Assembly: GCA_964496275.1 (NCBI GenBank)
Contig: CAZBYL010000011.1
Span: forward strand, 1 to 47,865
DNA: 47,865 nt
Origin: CAZBYL01 sp964496275
GTDB lineage: Bacteria > Synergistota > Synergistia > Synergistales > Synergistaceae
Direction: 5' to 3'
In this document: piece by piece, positions 24,348 through 33,316 of the stretch
Numbering within the stretch: position 1 is the first letter of the stretch
How the letters are laid out: each line of letters starts with the position of its first letter
Notes under the pieces: model-generated
Database searches by the model: none
What the model saw: the letters and a program-made list of their open reading frames with translations, nothing else
Told to the model about the DNA's origin: nothing
Position numbers and translations under genes: made by a program

Positions 24348-25220
24348 ATGGATACGAAAGATAGTTTCTGGTGGTACATAACAATTTCGGCAGGGGTGGG
24401 TTTTGACGACACACTCTTCTCACTGGCCGATATTACAGAGAGTATAGGCACGGAATTGCAGGAGCTTCCCGACGGCGGAGCGCGTCTCAGAATGTATTAC
24501 AGAAGCAGTGAGGACTTGTCTCACTGGAAAAAACTTCTGATAGAGGCAATGAAAGAATTCCAATTTGTCTCCATAGACGACTTTGGAAAAATAGAGAATC
24601 AGCCGTGGAACGTTGCTTCGGAAGAGGCCTTTCCGCCCCTTCCCGTAGGCAAAGGGCTTGTCGTGCTTGCGCCGTGGCACAAAGGGACGGAGCCTGCCGA
24701 CAGAACCGCTCTCTACATAAATCCCGGCAGCGCGTTCGGAACAGGATACCATGAGAGCACCCAGATTGTCCTTGAACTCTTGGAAGAGTACATGAAGCCG
24801 GGAGTAACAACAGCCGACATAGGAACAGGCTCAGGCATACTCACTATATGCGCCCTCAAAATGGGAGCCGAAAAGGCGTATGCGAGAGACATAGACCCCG
24901 CCGTTATAGAGGAAGTCCGCAAAAACTTTGAACTGAACGGTCTTGACCTTGAAAAAATAGACCTGCGCACGGGAGATCTGCTGAAAGACTTCGGTCACAC
25001 AGCCGACATACTCACGGCGAATATCCTCATAGACCCTCTGACCTCAATGGTCAAAGACGTTCCTGCCGTTATAGGAAAAGATGGACTTACTATCTTCTCA
25101 GGAATGGTGGAAAAAGAGAGCCCCATATTCCGCAAAGCTCTTGCAGATGCGGGAATGGAGCCGATAAAGGAACTCGTGAAGGGAGAATGGTGGGGTGTCG
25201 CTGCCAAGACTTCGGCTTGA
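24348..25220 (+). CDS. prmA: Ribosomal protein L11 methyltransferase
   Basis: 290 residues. The C-terminal class I methyltransferase fold has the PrmA signature PGSAFGTGYHESTQ, the SAM motif ADIGTGSGIL, ARDIDPAVIEEVRKN and ANILIDPL. The N-terminal about 90 residues form the L11-recognition domain (WWYITIS at the start). It trimethylates L11 at several amino groups in E. coli. It overlaps rsmE by 26 bases; the trio prmA-rsmE-mtaB all modify the translation machinery. Confidence 0.93.
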   Translation: MDTKDSFWWYITISAGVGFDDTLFSLADITESIGTELQELPDGGARLRMYYRSSEDLSHWKKLLIEAMKEFQFVSIDDFGKIENQPWNVASEEAFPPLPVGKGLVVLAPWHKGTEPADRTALYINPGSAFGTGYHESTQIVLELLEEYMKPGVTTADIGTGSGILTICALKMGAEKAYARDIDPAVIEEVRKNFELNGLDLEKIDLRTGDLLKDFGHTADILTANILIDPLTSMVKDVPAVIGKDGLTIFSGMVEKESPIFRKALADAGMEPIKELVKGEWWGVAAKTSA

Positions 25221-25917
25221 GCATTGCCTGAAGTCCGACAACCTCTGGCACATAGACCCCGAACAGGCGCACCACCTTGTTCGGGTGCGTCGCTGTTACA
25301 CAGGCTCTCTCGTTGAGGGACTACTTGACGGAGAGAGAATTGAGCTCAAGCTTATCTGCGAAGGCTCAAATGTCGATGCCGTCGAAGTCTCACGCGCGGC
25401 TGAGCCCGCTCTGCGTCCCGAGATACATTTACTCTTGGCGCTCCTGAAAAACGACCAATTTGACGATGCTCTCCGCTTCTCTGCGGAGACGGGCGTACAT
25501 ACGATACACCTTCTTGCCGCGGCGCGCAGCGTCCCCAAATATGAGGGAAAAAAGCTGGAAGAAAAAATGTCCCGCTGGCGCAAAATACTGGACGAATCGA
25601 CAAAACAGGCGGGTGCGGCAATATCGCCGGTGCTTTTGCCGCCCATACCTGTCTTAGACATAAATGCCAAATCACTTCCCGAAACACGATATGCCGCGAT
25701 ACTATCGCCATCCGCAGCTGCGCTCAAATCCCTGCCCGAGTCCGAAAAACTTGCCGTGGCAATCGGACCCGAAGGAGACTGGGCTCCCGAAGAGAGAGAT
25801 TTTCTGCCGGCAATCGGATTCACTCCGATAAGTCTCGGAAAGAGAATCCTCCGCGCAAGCACCGCCGTCGCTGCGGCATGTTCGTGGTTTGCCCTCAACA
25901 TTTCAGAGAAGGAATAA
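25195..25917 (+). CDS. rsmE: 16S rRNA (uracil-1498-N3)-methyltransferase RsmE
   Basis: 240 residues, SPOUT-class methyltransferase with a trefoil knot. An N-terminal PUA-like domain (HIDPEQAHHLVRVRR) and the C-terminal knot motifs AIGPEGDWAPEERDF and SLGKRILRASTAVAAA are diagnostic. It starts with GTG inside the end of prmA, so the two are coupled. Confidence 0.93.
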   Translation: MSLPRLRLEHCLKSDNLWHIDPEQAHHLVRVRRCYTGSLVEGLLDGERIELKLICEGSNVDAVEVSRAAEPALRPEIHLLLALLKNDQFDDALRFSAETGVHTIHLLAAARSVPKYEGKKLEEKMSRWRKILDESTKQAGAAISPVLLPPIPVLDINAKSLPETRYAAILSPSAAALKSLPESEKLAVAIGPEGDWAPEERDFLPAIGFTPISLGKRILRASTAVAAACSWFALNISEKE

Positions 25918-25920
25918 CAA

Positions 25921-27252
25921 ATGCAGAGACTTTCAAACAAAACATACTCCGTGATAATACAGGGGTGCCGCACAAACCAATATGAGGGAGAAGCCATAGC
26001 CGCGGCGCTCGAAGCACAGGGTGCGGCGCACAGCGAGACATCTCCCGATATAACGGTAATAGTCTCATGCACGATTACCGCTCAGGCAGACAGAAAATGC
26101 CGCAAACTCATACGCCGTATAAGGCGCGGAAACCCCTCCGCTCTCATAATCGCCTGCGGATGCTACGCGCAGAAAATATCGGAAGAGGAACGCACCGCCC
26201 TCGGGCTTGACATCGTTGTGGGAAACAGGCTCAAACACCTCATACCGGAACTTGCGGCTCAACACTTTGAAAAAGGGTCGGAAGCCGCCTTCTCTGTGAT
26301 TCCCCAAACCGAAATAATAAAAGAACCCTCATGGGATTCCCTCGAACTCGACAGACCAAGACTGCACACAAGAGCCTTTCTCAAGGTTCAGGATGGCTGC
26401 AATCACTATTGCAGCTACTGCATCGTCCCTTACGTTCGCGGCAACCCCGTATCGCGCGGCATGGAATCCGCTGTGCGCGAAGCGGAAAAAATAATCTCAT
26501 CGGGCTGCCCCGAAATAGTCCTGACAGGAATACACATAGGACTCTATGAAAACTTGCCCGAACTTGTCCGCAGAATAGGCTCCATTGCAGGGCTGAAAAG
26601 GCTCAGATTCGGCTCGATAGAGCCCTTTGCCGTTGATGAAAAATTACTTGACGCTCTGGCGGAGACAGAAACCTTCTGCCGCCACCTCCACATGCCGCTC
26701 CAAAGCGGAGACGACGGAGTCTTGAGCGTAATGCGGCGCGGCTACACTGCCGCCGAATTTGCCAAAATGGCTGAAAACGCCCGCGCGCGGCTCGGAAGCG
26801 GCCTTCATATAAGCACCGACCTTATGGTAGGGTTTCCGACAGAAAGCGCCGCCGCATTTCAAAACAGCATGAACTTTATACGCGATATCGGATTCGGCAA
26901 GGTACACGTATTTCCGTACTCGCCGCGCGAAGGAACGGACGCGGCGCTTATGGAGCTGCCCCCTGATGCGGAAGTGCAGGCAAGAGTTCACGAAGCGCTC
27001 CTTACGGCGGAAGAACTGCATAAAAAATACTGCTCATCCTTCATCGGCAAAAAAATAGAAATACTCGCGGAAGAAAATAAAGATGGAATAATGTGCGGTC
27101 TGGCGCAAAACTACATCAGAATTGCGGCGGCAAGCGACGGCACTCAGCCGCCCGCGCTTACGAGCGTTATTCCGACGGAATACAGAGAGGGAACACTGCT
27201 CTGCGCCTGTGCTCCAAAAAAAGAAAACTCGGATTTCGGAAACGTCATATAG
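25921..27252 (+). CDS. mtaB: tRNA (t6A37) methylthiotransferase MtaB
   Basis: 443 residues, MiaB-like radical SAM methylthiotransferase. The N-terminal UPF0004 domain carries cysteines C16 (QGCRTNQYE), C50 and C81 for the auxiliary 4Fe-4S cluster; the radical SAM cluster is C160-x3-C164-x2-C167 (CNHYCSYC), then VLTGIHIG, MPLQSGDD and DLMVGFPTE; the C-terminus is a short TRAM-like domain. The TNQYE and GIHIG forms point to MtaB (2-methylthio on t6A at position 37) rather than MiaB or RimO. It begins 3 bases after rsmE. Confidence 0.9.
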   Translation: MQRLSNKTYSVIIQGCRTNQYEGEAIAAALEAQGAAHSETSPDITVIVSCTITAQADRKCRKLIRRIRRGNPSALIIACGCYAQKISEEERTALGLDIVVGNRLKHLIPELAAQHFEKGSEAAFSVIPQTEIIKEPSWDSLELDRPRLHTRAFLKVQDGCNHYCSYCIVPYVRGNPVSRGMESAVREAEKIISSGCPEIVLTGIHIGLYENLPELVRRIGSIAGLKRLRFGSIEPFAVDEKLLDALAETETFCRHLHMPLQSGDDGVLSVMRRGYTAAEFAKMAENARARLGSGLHISTDLMVGFPTESAAAFQNSMNFIRDIGFGKVHVFPYSPREGTDAALMELPPDAEVQARVHEALLTAEELHKKYCSSFIGKKIEILAEENKDGIMCGLAQNYIRIAAASDGTQPPALTSVIPTEYREGTLLCACAPKKENSDFGNVI

Positions 27253-27295
27253 ACCGTTTCGTCTGTTTGAGGCTGGAAAAAACAGATAATTTCTC

Positions 27296-27324
27296 TCGAC
27301 CATTCTGTGCCTATACCCTATAAT
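27296..27324 (+). promoter_or_regulatory. Promoter of the LacI-like/family-5 transporter operon
   Basis: TCGACC (27296-27301), 17-base spacer, perfect TATAAT (27319-27324), about 37 bases before the regulator's start codon. Confidence 0.6.
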
Positions 27325-27334
27325 ATGCTTAATT

Positions 27335-27344
27335 CAATCGGTTG
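27335..27344. promoter_or_regulatory. Candidate LacI-type operator
   Basis: CAATCGGTTG is a near-palindrome around a central CG, as in LacI/PurR/CcpA operators (one mismatched pair). It sits just downstream of the -10 box, where binding would block transcription. Assigned from symmetry and place only. Confidence 0.35.
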
Positions 27345-27360
27345 CATAGAAGGTGATGGC

Positions 27361-27945
27361 ATGAAGGCTACAATGCAGGATGTCGCAAAAGAGGCTGCGG
27401 TGGACAAAGCTACAGTAAGCAGAGTTCTGAAAGGCGACCACAGAATATCCGAAAAAACAAAAATCAAGGTCATGGAGGCCGTTCGCAGTCTGAACTACAG
27501 ACTGGACAGAAACGCACGCAACCTCTCCACAAACCGCAGCGGTTTCGTGGGAATAGTATTCAAAGATCTGAACGTGCCGTGGGCGTCCGGCTTCATCGCC
27601 GGGCTTGACCGTGCCATGTCGAACTCGGAATATGATATCTTAATAAAATGCACAGACGGCGACCCGCGAAGAGCGGCGCGCGAATTCGGCAAACTCTGCG
27701 ACAGGGGAGCGGAAGCCATTGTGTGGGGAGACGGCGCTAACCTGCCCGAAATAATCTCCGTTCCCGCCGTTACTCTGGGATTCAAAAAAGATGGGCTGAT
27801 ATCGATAACAGCGGAAAGCGGCGAATTTTGCCCGACATTTGTGACAGGCGCTCTTGTCGGCAGACTCATCATAAAGATAGTAACAGGCAAACCCGTTCCG
27901 ATGCGTGAGGTAATAATCAAAGGTGCTGACGATGAATGTCTCTAA
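27361..27945 (+). CDS. Truncated LacI-family regulator (effector domain internally shortened)
   Basis: 194 residues against about 330-340 for the family. The helix-turn-helix and hinge helix are intact (TMQDVAKEAAVDKATVSRVL, then RISEKTKIKVMEAVRSLNYRLDRNARNL split by the turn). The first part of the periplasmic-binding-like domain follows (SGFVGIVFKDLNVPWASGFIAGLD). After about residue 135 it jumps to what resembles the last segment of the fold (ALVGRLIIKIVTGKPVPMREVII); roughly 130 residues, including most of the C-terminal subdomain, are absent. The frame is uninterrupted. ATG 27361 has AGGTGA just upstream. It overlaps the binding-protein gene by 10 bases, so it probably controls this operon and itself. 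Confidence 0.75.
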   Translation: MKATMQDVAKEAAVDKATVSRVLKGDHRISEKTKIKVMEAVRSLNYRLDRNARNLSTNRSGFVGIVFKDLNVPWASGFIAGLDRAMSNSEYDILIKCTDGDPRRAAREFGKLCDRGAEAIVWGDGANLPEIISVPAVTLGFKKDGLISITAESGEFCPTFVTGALVGRLIIKIVTGKPVPMREVIIKGADDECL

Positions 27946-29612
27946 GTAATGTAAAAATAATAATTCTTGCTCTGTCCCTTCTTCTCATACAAACAAACTG
28001 CGCTCCTGCCGCCGAACAGTTCAACCCGCTGCATGTGTACGGTCCCCGCGCGGATAAACTCTGCATGGTAATAATAAGAAACTCCGACGCACAGGTGCTT
28101 GCTGCCGAGCGGGGCGACCTCGACATAATAAGCGACATAACACGCCCGTCCGACATAGAAAGACTGAGCCGAAACCCCAAACTGCAAATGTCGCTTGCCA
28201 GAGGCTTTCACGCCTTCTTCCTGCTTCTTAACAACCAAAAAGCTCCGTGGAACGACAAATACGTTCGCCGTGCCGCAGCGGAAGCAATCGACCGCAACAA
28301 CATAGTACGCACAATATATTCGGGCTACTGCGAGCCGATAAACAGTTGGCTCCCTCCCGTATCTCCCTGGGCATTGCCCGAAAGCTCCAAAATAATATTT
28401 GACAGAGATGGTGCGCGCCGAAAACTTAAAGCTCGCGGCTACACATGGAACCTCGGCGGAACCCTGGTCGCTCCTGACGGAAAGACAATGCCGCCGATAA
28501 AACTCCTGACTCCGCTTGCTCACGTTGCTCCCACAACCGCCGAAATGGCGGAACAGACGGCAGACTCGCTTCGTGCTGTAGGGTTTCCCGTGGACGTAGA
28601 ACCGATGGACTTCTCGGCAATGATATCCAAACTTGACCGCAAAGACTACTCAATGGCTGTTCTTGCATGGAGCATGGGGCGCAACCCGGATTCCCTCTAC
28701 TCCTTCTACCACAGCTCCATGAGCGTCGAAGGCGGCTACAATGTCACAGGCATAAAGGACAAATCTCTCGATGCCGCGCTTGAGAAACTGCGCTTTGCCA
28801 AAGACAAACCTTCGGCGCAGGCGGCCTCCGTAAAAGTTCAAAAAATGCTGGCGGACCTCGTCCCCTCCGTCCCCATCTACAGCAGATTCTCCGTTGCGGC
28901 TGTATCCCGTTCATGGAAAAACGTGCTGACGACGGACAAAACCACGGCTGATAACATGTGGACCCTCATGATGGCGGAGCCCAAGGATGGAAAAATGCGC
29001 ACCATGAACATGGTACTGGCGGAAGAACCGCGAAACCTCAACCCCTTTGCCGCGAGCAGCGCCTACTCATGGCAGGTGCTCGGCATGATATACGAAGGAA
29101 TGATAGGGACAAACCCGTTCACACTTGAGGACATGCCTGCCCTTGCCGAATCATGGAGCGTGAAAACAGTGCGCGGCAAAAAAGAACATACAGAACTCAC
29201 CTTCCGCATTGCGGATGGGCTTAAATGGAGCGACGGAACCCCCATATCCGCATCGGACATCAAAGCCACAATAGACTTCCTGCGCAAAAATAAAATACCC
29301 CGCTTCTTTGACTCGGTCAAAGATGTTGAGACAGTTTCGGCAAACGGCAGAACTCTCACAGTAAAAATGTCGGGAGTCAGCTACTGGTATCTCGACAACA
29401 TAGGGGGGCTTCCCTGCTTTCCCAAAGCCGTTCTTGACAAAATTTCAGATTGGCAAAACTGGAACCCCATGGACAAAAGCGGAAAATCCGGTCCGGTCGG
29501 GCTCATCGGCTCGGGACCCTTCACATTTGACGAATACAGAGCGGGAGAATACGTAATGATGAAGAAAAACATCCGCTACAGAATGTTAAACAACAAAAAG
29601 GCGGGAATGTAA
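27936..29612 (+). CDS. Family-5 (peptide/nickel type) solute-binding protein with swapped halves
   Basis: 558 residues. A hydrophobic N-terminus (about 6-26) looks like a signal peptide. Residues 41-340 match the normally C-terminal part of family-5 binding proteins: AERGDLDII (57-65), FFLLLNNQKAPWNDKYVRRA (94-113), AIDRNNIV (117-124), DYSMAVLAW (237-245), then the closing PIYSRFSVAAVSRSW (313-327). Residues 353-548 match the normally N-terminal part: MNMVLAEEPRNLNPF (357-371), MIYEG (384-388), PALAESW (401-407), FRIADGLKWSDGTPISASDI (423-442), IGSGPFTFDEYRAGEY (524-539). The order is therefore reversed. Family members bind peptides, nickel or oligosaccharides in the periplasm. Its stop overlaps the ATG of the first permease. 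Confidence 0.8.
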   Translation: MSLSNVKIIILALSLLLIQTNCAPAAEQFNPLHVYGPRADKLCMVIIRNSDAQVLAAERGDLDIISDITRPSDIERLSRNPKLQMSLARGFHAFFLLLNNQKAPWNDKYVRRAAAEAIDRNNIVRTIYSGYCEPINSWLPPVSPWALPESSKIIFDRDGARRKLKARGYTWNLGGTLVAPDGKTMPPIKLLTPLAHVAPTTAEMAEQTADSLRAVGFPVDVEPMDFSAMISKLDRKDYSMAVLAWSMGRNPDSLYSFYHSSMSVEGGYNVTGIKDKSLDAALEKLRFAKDKPSAQAASVKVQKMLADLVPSVPIYSRFSVAAVSRSWKNVLTTDKTTADNMWTLMMAEPKDGKMRTMNMVLAEEPRNLNPFAASSAYSWQVLGMIYEGMIGTNPFTLEDMPALAESWSVKTVRGKKEHTELTFRIADGLKWSDGTPISASDIKATIDFLRKNKIPRFFDSVKDVETVSANGRTLTVKMSGVSYWYLDNIGGLPCFPKAVLDKISDWQNWNPMDKSGKSGPVGLIGSGPFTFDEYRAGEYVMMKKNIRYRMLNNKKAGM

Positions 29613-30589
29613 TGGACAGGGCGTGGCTCATAAGGCGTATCCTCTCATCTCTCTGCGTACTGGCCGCGGTGCTCGTGCTCAACTTCTTCCTCTTCAGGAT
29701 AATGCCGGGAGACGCGGTAAGCACAATAATAGACCCGAACTTCTCGCCCGAAGCCAAAGCGCGGCTGCGCGAACTCTACGGGCTGGACAGACCGCTCTTG
29801 GAACAATTCTTCCTATACATAAAACAGATGCTGACATTCAGCTTCGGACTATCCTTCCTCAGCAGAAAACCTGTTTGGGACGAACTCCTTGCGAGACTTC
29901 CGTCAACACTGATACTCATGTCTCTCTCCATGTTCCTCTCCGCGGCTCTCGGAATATGGCTCGGCATAAAAGCCGCGCTCAACAGAGGAAAATTTGCCGA
30001 ACGGCTCGTCCTCCGCGCAGGCGCAGTAACCTCGTCGTTCCCAGGATTCTTTGTGCAGCTTGTCCTGCTCATGCTCTTTGCGCGAACCTTTGAAATTTTC
30101 CCGCTGCGCGGCAGCCTCTCCGTACCGCCGCCCACGGAATTTTTCCCGCTCATGGCGGACTACGCGAAACACATGGCTCTGCCTGTTATATCCCTGACCC
30201 TAATGGGCTTCGGAGGCTGGGCTCTCTATGTAAGAAACCTCATGGTAAGAACTCTCGGCTGTGACTATGTCCTCATGGCAAGGGCAAGAGGACTTTCGGC
30301 AAATCGTGTTGTCTACGGGCACGCCTTCCGCACCATACTTCCGCCGATACTGACTATACTCCTAATGTCCCTGCCCGGACTTGTCTCGGGAGCCGTAATC
30401 ACGGAATCAGTCTTTTCACTCTACGGAGTGGGAACATTTCTGCTCGAAGCGGTATCGGGACACGACTATCCTGCGGCGGGGGCTGCCTTCTACCTTCTCG
30501 CTCTCATGACAGTATTCTGCAACCTTGCCGCCGATATAGTCTACGGAATGGTTGACCCAAGAGTCAGAATCGAGGGGAAAAACCAATGA
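29612..30589 (+). CDS. Family-5 transporter permease 1 (DppB/NikB-like)
   Basis: 325 residues with about six membrane helices. Typical features: N-terminal FFLFRIMPGD, LRELYGLDRPLLEQF, the periplasmic loop, the EAA motif region YVLMARARGLSANRVVYGHAFR that docks to the ATPase, and a C-terminal DPRVR. Normal length for DppB. Starts on the A of the TAATG shared with the binding-protein stop; its own stop overlaps the next start (ATGA). Confidence 0.93.
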   Translation: MDRAWLIRRILSSLCVLAAVLVLNFFLFRIMPGDAVSTIIDPNFSPEAKARLRELYGLDRPLLEQFFLYIKQMLTFSFGLSFLSRKPVWDELLARLPSTLILMSLSMFLSAALGIWLGIKAALNRGKFAERLVLRAGAVTSSFPGFFVQLVLLMLFARTFEIFPLRGSLSVPPPTEFFPLMADYAKHMALPVISLTLMGFGGWALYVRNLMVRTLGCDYVLMARARGLSANRVVYGHAFRTILPPILTILLMSLPGLVSGAVITESVFSLYGVGTFLLEAVSGHDYPAAGAAFYLLALMTVFCNLAADIVYGMVDPRVRIEGKNQ

Positions 30590-31767
30590 TAACCCTGCTC
30601 TGCCGCAAAAGCATAATAGCCTTCATACTCATTGCGCTTGCCGGAATATTCGCGCCCATCCTCACCAAAGGACATCCCTCCGACACGGTGGGAGCTCCAT
30701 TTGCGCGCCCTGTCTGGTGGAGCGGTGAACTGTCGTCAAGCTCGGCATACAAAATAACGGAGCGCGGAGCGGAACTTGAACACAACACCCTTCCTCCTGC
30801 GATATTCTCTCTGAACGGCAGCATAACGGCAAACCCCGACTCCGAAGTGCGGGTAATATGGAACACGCCGAAAGGCGCGATACGGCTTGCAGACCTCAAA
30901 GGTCAAAAAATATACTACATAAACCTCGACGGACGGGACATGATATTCAAACAGTCGATAGGAGTTCCTCTGATAGGAAGCAGTATGCAGAAACTCTTTC
31001 CCTCCCGCGGCAAATACTCACTTCAAACAGAGGGAGCAAAATCGGCAAACCTGACACTCTCCCTTCCCGGAACAAAACAGGGACTCCTCGGAACGGACCA
31101 ACGCGGGCGCGACGTATTCACAATGCTCCTATACGGCATAAGAACCTCGCTCATAGTGGGCATATCCGCGACACTCATAGCGAGCTTTCTCGGACTCGGC
31201 TTCGGACTCGCCTCCGGCTACATAGGCGGGCTCACGGATGCGGTAATAATGAGAACTGTTGACATACTGCTCTCCATCCCGACTCTGCCCATACTCATGG
31301 TGCTTGCCGGAATATGGGGCAAAGGGCTCTGGCAGCTTGTGCTCATCCTCTCCATATTCTCGTGGATGGGAACGGCGCGCTCCGTCCGCGCTCTTGTGCT
31401 CACTGTCAGAGAAAGCCCCTGGGTGGAAGGGCTCAAAGCATTGGGAGCTAAACGCAGCTACATACTGTGCAGACACCTTGTGCCCGAAACGGCCCCTATC
31501 CTTCTTGCGAACCTTGCGCTCGGAGTTCCCGGCGCGATACTATCGGAGGCGGGGCTGGCCTTTCTCGGACTCTCCGACCCGCGCCTCATATCGTGGGGCA
31601 GAATGCTGCACGAGGCTCACTCCTTCGGAGCCTTCACGGAAGGCGCATGGTGGCTCCTTCTGCCGCCCGGCATCGGAATAGTATTCATCTGCCTCATATT
31701 CATGGACATAGGACGCTACCTTGAAGAGCGAATAGACCCCAGACTCGGAGGCGGCAAAAATGGTTGA
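30586..31767 (+). CDS. Family-5 transporter permease 2 (DppC/NikC-like) with large periplasmic insertion
   Basis: 393 residues against about 280-300 for DppC. TM1 is at about 8-26. Next comes a hydrophilic, beta-prone stretch of about 140 residues (27-165; includes RPVWWSGEL and GAIRLADLKGQKIYYINLDG), some 100 longer than the usual loop. The conserved LLGTDQRGRDVFTMLLYG and five further helices follow, with the EAA motif in WVEGLKALGAKRSYILCRHLVPE. The insertion must lie outside the inner membrane, next to the binding protein. The gene overlaps dppD by 8 bases. Confidence 0.9.
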   Translation: MITLLCRKSIIAFILIALAGIFAPILTKGHPSDTVGAPFARPVWWSGELSSSSAYKITERGAELEHNTLPPAIFSLNGSITANPDSEVRVIWNTPKGAIRLADLKGQKIYYINLDGRDMIFKQSIGVPLIGSSMQKLFPSRGKYSLQTEGAKSANLTLSLPGTKQGLLGTDQRGRDVFTMLLYGIRTSLIVGISATLIASFLGLGFGLASGYIGGLTDAVIMRTVDILLSIPTLPILMVLAGIWGKGLWQLVLILSIFSWMGTARSVRALVLTVRESPWVEGLKALGAKRSYILCRHLVPETAPILLANLALGVPGAILSEAGLAFLGLSDPRLISWGRMLHEAHSFGAFTEGAWWLLLPPGIGIVFICLIFMDIGRYLEERIDPRLGGGKNG

Positions 31768-32521
31768 AATCAAAAACCTGACGGTAAAATATAAAAACTC
31801 CGAAACAGACGCGGTCGGGGGAGTATCCTTCACACTTGAAAAAGGCTCCTTCTCCGCTCTTGTGGGAGAATCAGGCAGCGGAAAAAGCACCATAATCTCC
31901 GCCGCTCTCGGGCTCCTGCCCCAAGGCACCTTCGTAAGCGGAGAAATACTCTATCGCGGCGTGAACATACTGGGCGCACAAGAATCCGAACTCAGAAAAT
32001 ATCGGTGGAAAGAACTCGCTCTCGTACCTCAAGGCGCGCTGAACTCCTTCACTCCGGTACTCACAATAGGGCGGCACATAGAAGAAGTTCTGGCGGCTCA
32101 CTTGAAAATCTCGGGCAAAGAAGCTTCCGAAAAAATAACAGAACTGCTCGAAGAAACGGGACTGCCGAAAGAAACGGCAAAAAAATACCCGCACGAACTC
32201 TCGGGCGGACAAAAACAGAGAGCCGCGATAGCGCTCGCCCTTGCCTGCTCTCCGTCAATGCTCTTTGCCGACGAACCGACAACGGCTCTTGACGTCGTGA
32301 CACAAGCGGGAATACTCAAACTCCTGATGCGCCTCTGTGCCGAAAAATCGCTCACGATACTGCTCGTAACCCATGACCTTCCCATGGCGGCATCGATATG
32401 CGGCAAACTGCTCGTAATGAAAGACGGAGCTCTCATAGAGACAGGAACACCGCGTCAGATAATAGAAAACCCGCAGGCAGAACACACAAAAGCTCTTGTG
32501 CGGGCAATACTCAGGGGGTAG
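31760..32521 (+). CDS. Family-5 transporter ATPase 1 (DppD/NikD-like)
   Basis: 253 residues. Walker A GESGSGKST, signature LSGGQKQRAAIALAL, Walker B MLFADEPTTALD, H-loop VTHDL. The C-terminal oligopeptide-transporter extension of DppD/OppD (with its iron-sulfur cysteines) is absent, so the length matches NikD better than DppD. Overlaps the permease stop. Confidence 0.93.
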   Translation: MVEIKNLTVKYKNSETDAVGGVSFTLEKGSFSALVGESGSGKSTIISAALGLLPQGTFVSGEILYRGVNILGAQESELRKYRWKELALVPQGALNSFTPVLTIGRHIEEVLAAHLKISGKEASEKITELLEETGLPKETAKKYPHELSGGQKQRAAIALALACSPSMLFADEPTTALDVVTQAGILKLLMRLCAEKSLTILLVTHDLPMAASICGKLLVMKDGALIETGTPRQIIENPQAEHTKALVRAILRG

Positions 32522-32526
32522 ACGCA

Positions 32527-33315
32527 ATGGAAAAAAACAACATCATAATCAGAGCGGAAAACCTCACGGTATCCTTCAAATCAAAAAACGGAAAAACACA
32601 CAAAGCCGCAGACTCGATAAACCTCTCGCTCAAAGAGGGAGAAACACTGGCAATCGTCGGAGAATCCGGCAGCGGCAAAACAACGCTCATGCGCGCCATA
32701 ATGGGGCTTGCCGAACTCGCCTGCGGCAAAATATCTCTCTTCGGACTCGACACAGACAAACTCACCCGCAGCGAATACAACAGAATCAGAAGACAATGCG
32801 GCTACATACCTCAAGACCCATACGGAGCGATACCGCCCGGGCTATCCGTGATTGACGCTGTCACAGAACCGGCTGTAATAGCGGACACGCCCCTCACAAA
32901 AAGCGAAAGAACGGAACGTGCTCGAACACTCTTGGCAAGTCTGGGACTCACCGAAGAAAGAATCCTTGCGTCGCGCGCTGCGGAAATATCCGGAGGGCAG
33001 AGGCAGAGGGTTGAAATTGCCCGCGCCCTGATGCTGTCGCCCAAACTCCTGCTCTGCGACGAACCCACCTCGATGCAGGACGTCTCGACAAGAGGAGAAA
33101 TAATAGAAATACTCGCACGCGAAGTCTCAAAAGGAATGTCCATGATCTTCGTCACGCACGACCTCCTGCTTGCGGGACACGCGGCAGGCAGAATAGCCGT
33201 AATGAAAGAGGGCAAAATCTGTGAAGAGGGAACCTCGGAAGAAGTCCTGAAAAACCCGAGCCACCCATACACCAAAACGCTGCTTGCATCGGTGCCGAAA
33301 CTGCAATGGCACTGA
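32527..33315 (+). CDS. Family-5 transporter ATPase 2 (DppF/NikE-like)
   Basis: 262 residues from ATG 32527, with AGGGGG at 32513-32518. Walker A GESGSGKTT, Q-loop YIPQDPYGAIPP, signature ISGGQRQRVEIARALM, Walker B LLLCDEPTSMQD, H-loop VTHDL. The C-terminal NPSHPYTKTLLASVP is the usual start of the family-5 tail but the protein stops there, as NikE does. In DEPTSMQD the D-loop differs from the common DEPTSALD. Confidence 0.93.
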   Translation: MEKNNIIIRAENLTVSFKSKNGKTHKAADSINLSLKEGETLAIVGESGSGKTTLMRAIMGLAELACGKISLFGLDTDKLTRSEYNRIRRQCGYIPQDPYGAIPPGLSVIDAVTEPAVIADTPLTKSERTERARTLLASLGLTEERILASRAAEISGGQRQRVEIARALMLSPKLLLCDEPTSMQDVSTRGEIIEILAREVSKGMSMIFVTHDLLLAGHAAGRIAVMKEGKICEEGTSEEVLKNPSHPYTKTLLASVPKLQWH

Positions 33316-33316
33316 T

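Noticed and set aside
27936..29612. Reversed order of the binding protein as a result of a frameshift or of two fused neighbouring genes
   Set aside because: One frame runs through all landmarks without stop, only one copy of each half is present, and both flanking genes overlap it directly, leaving no room for the other halves.
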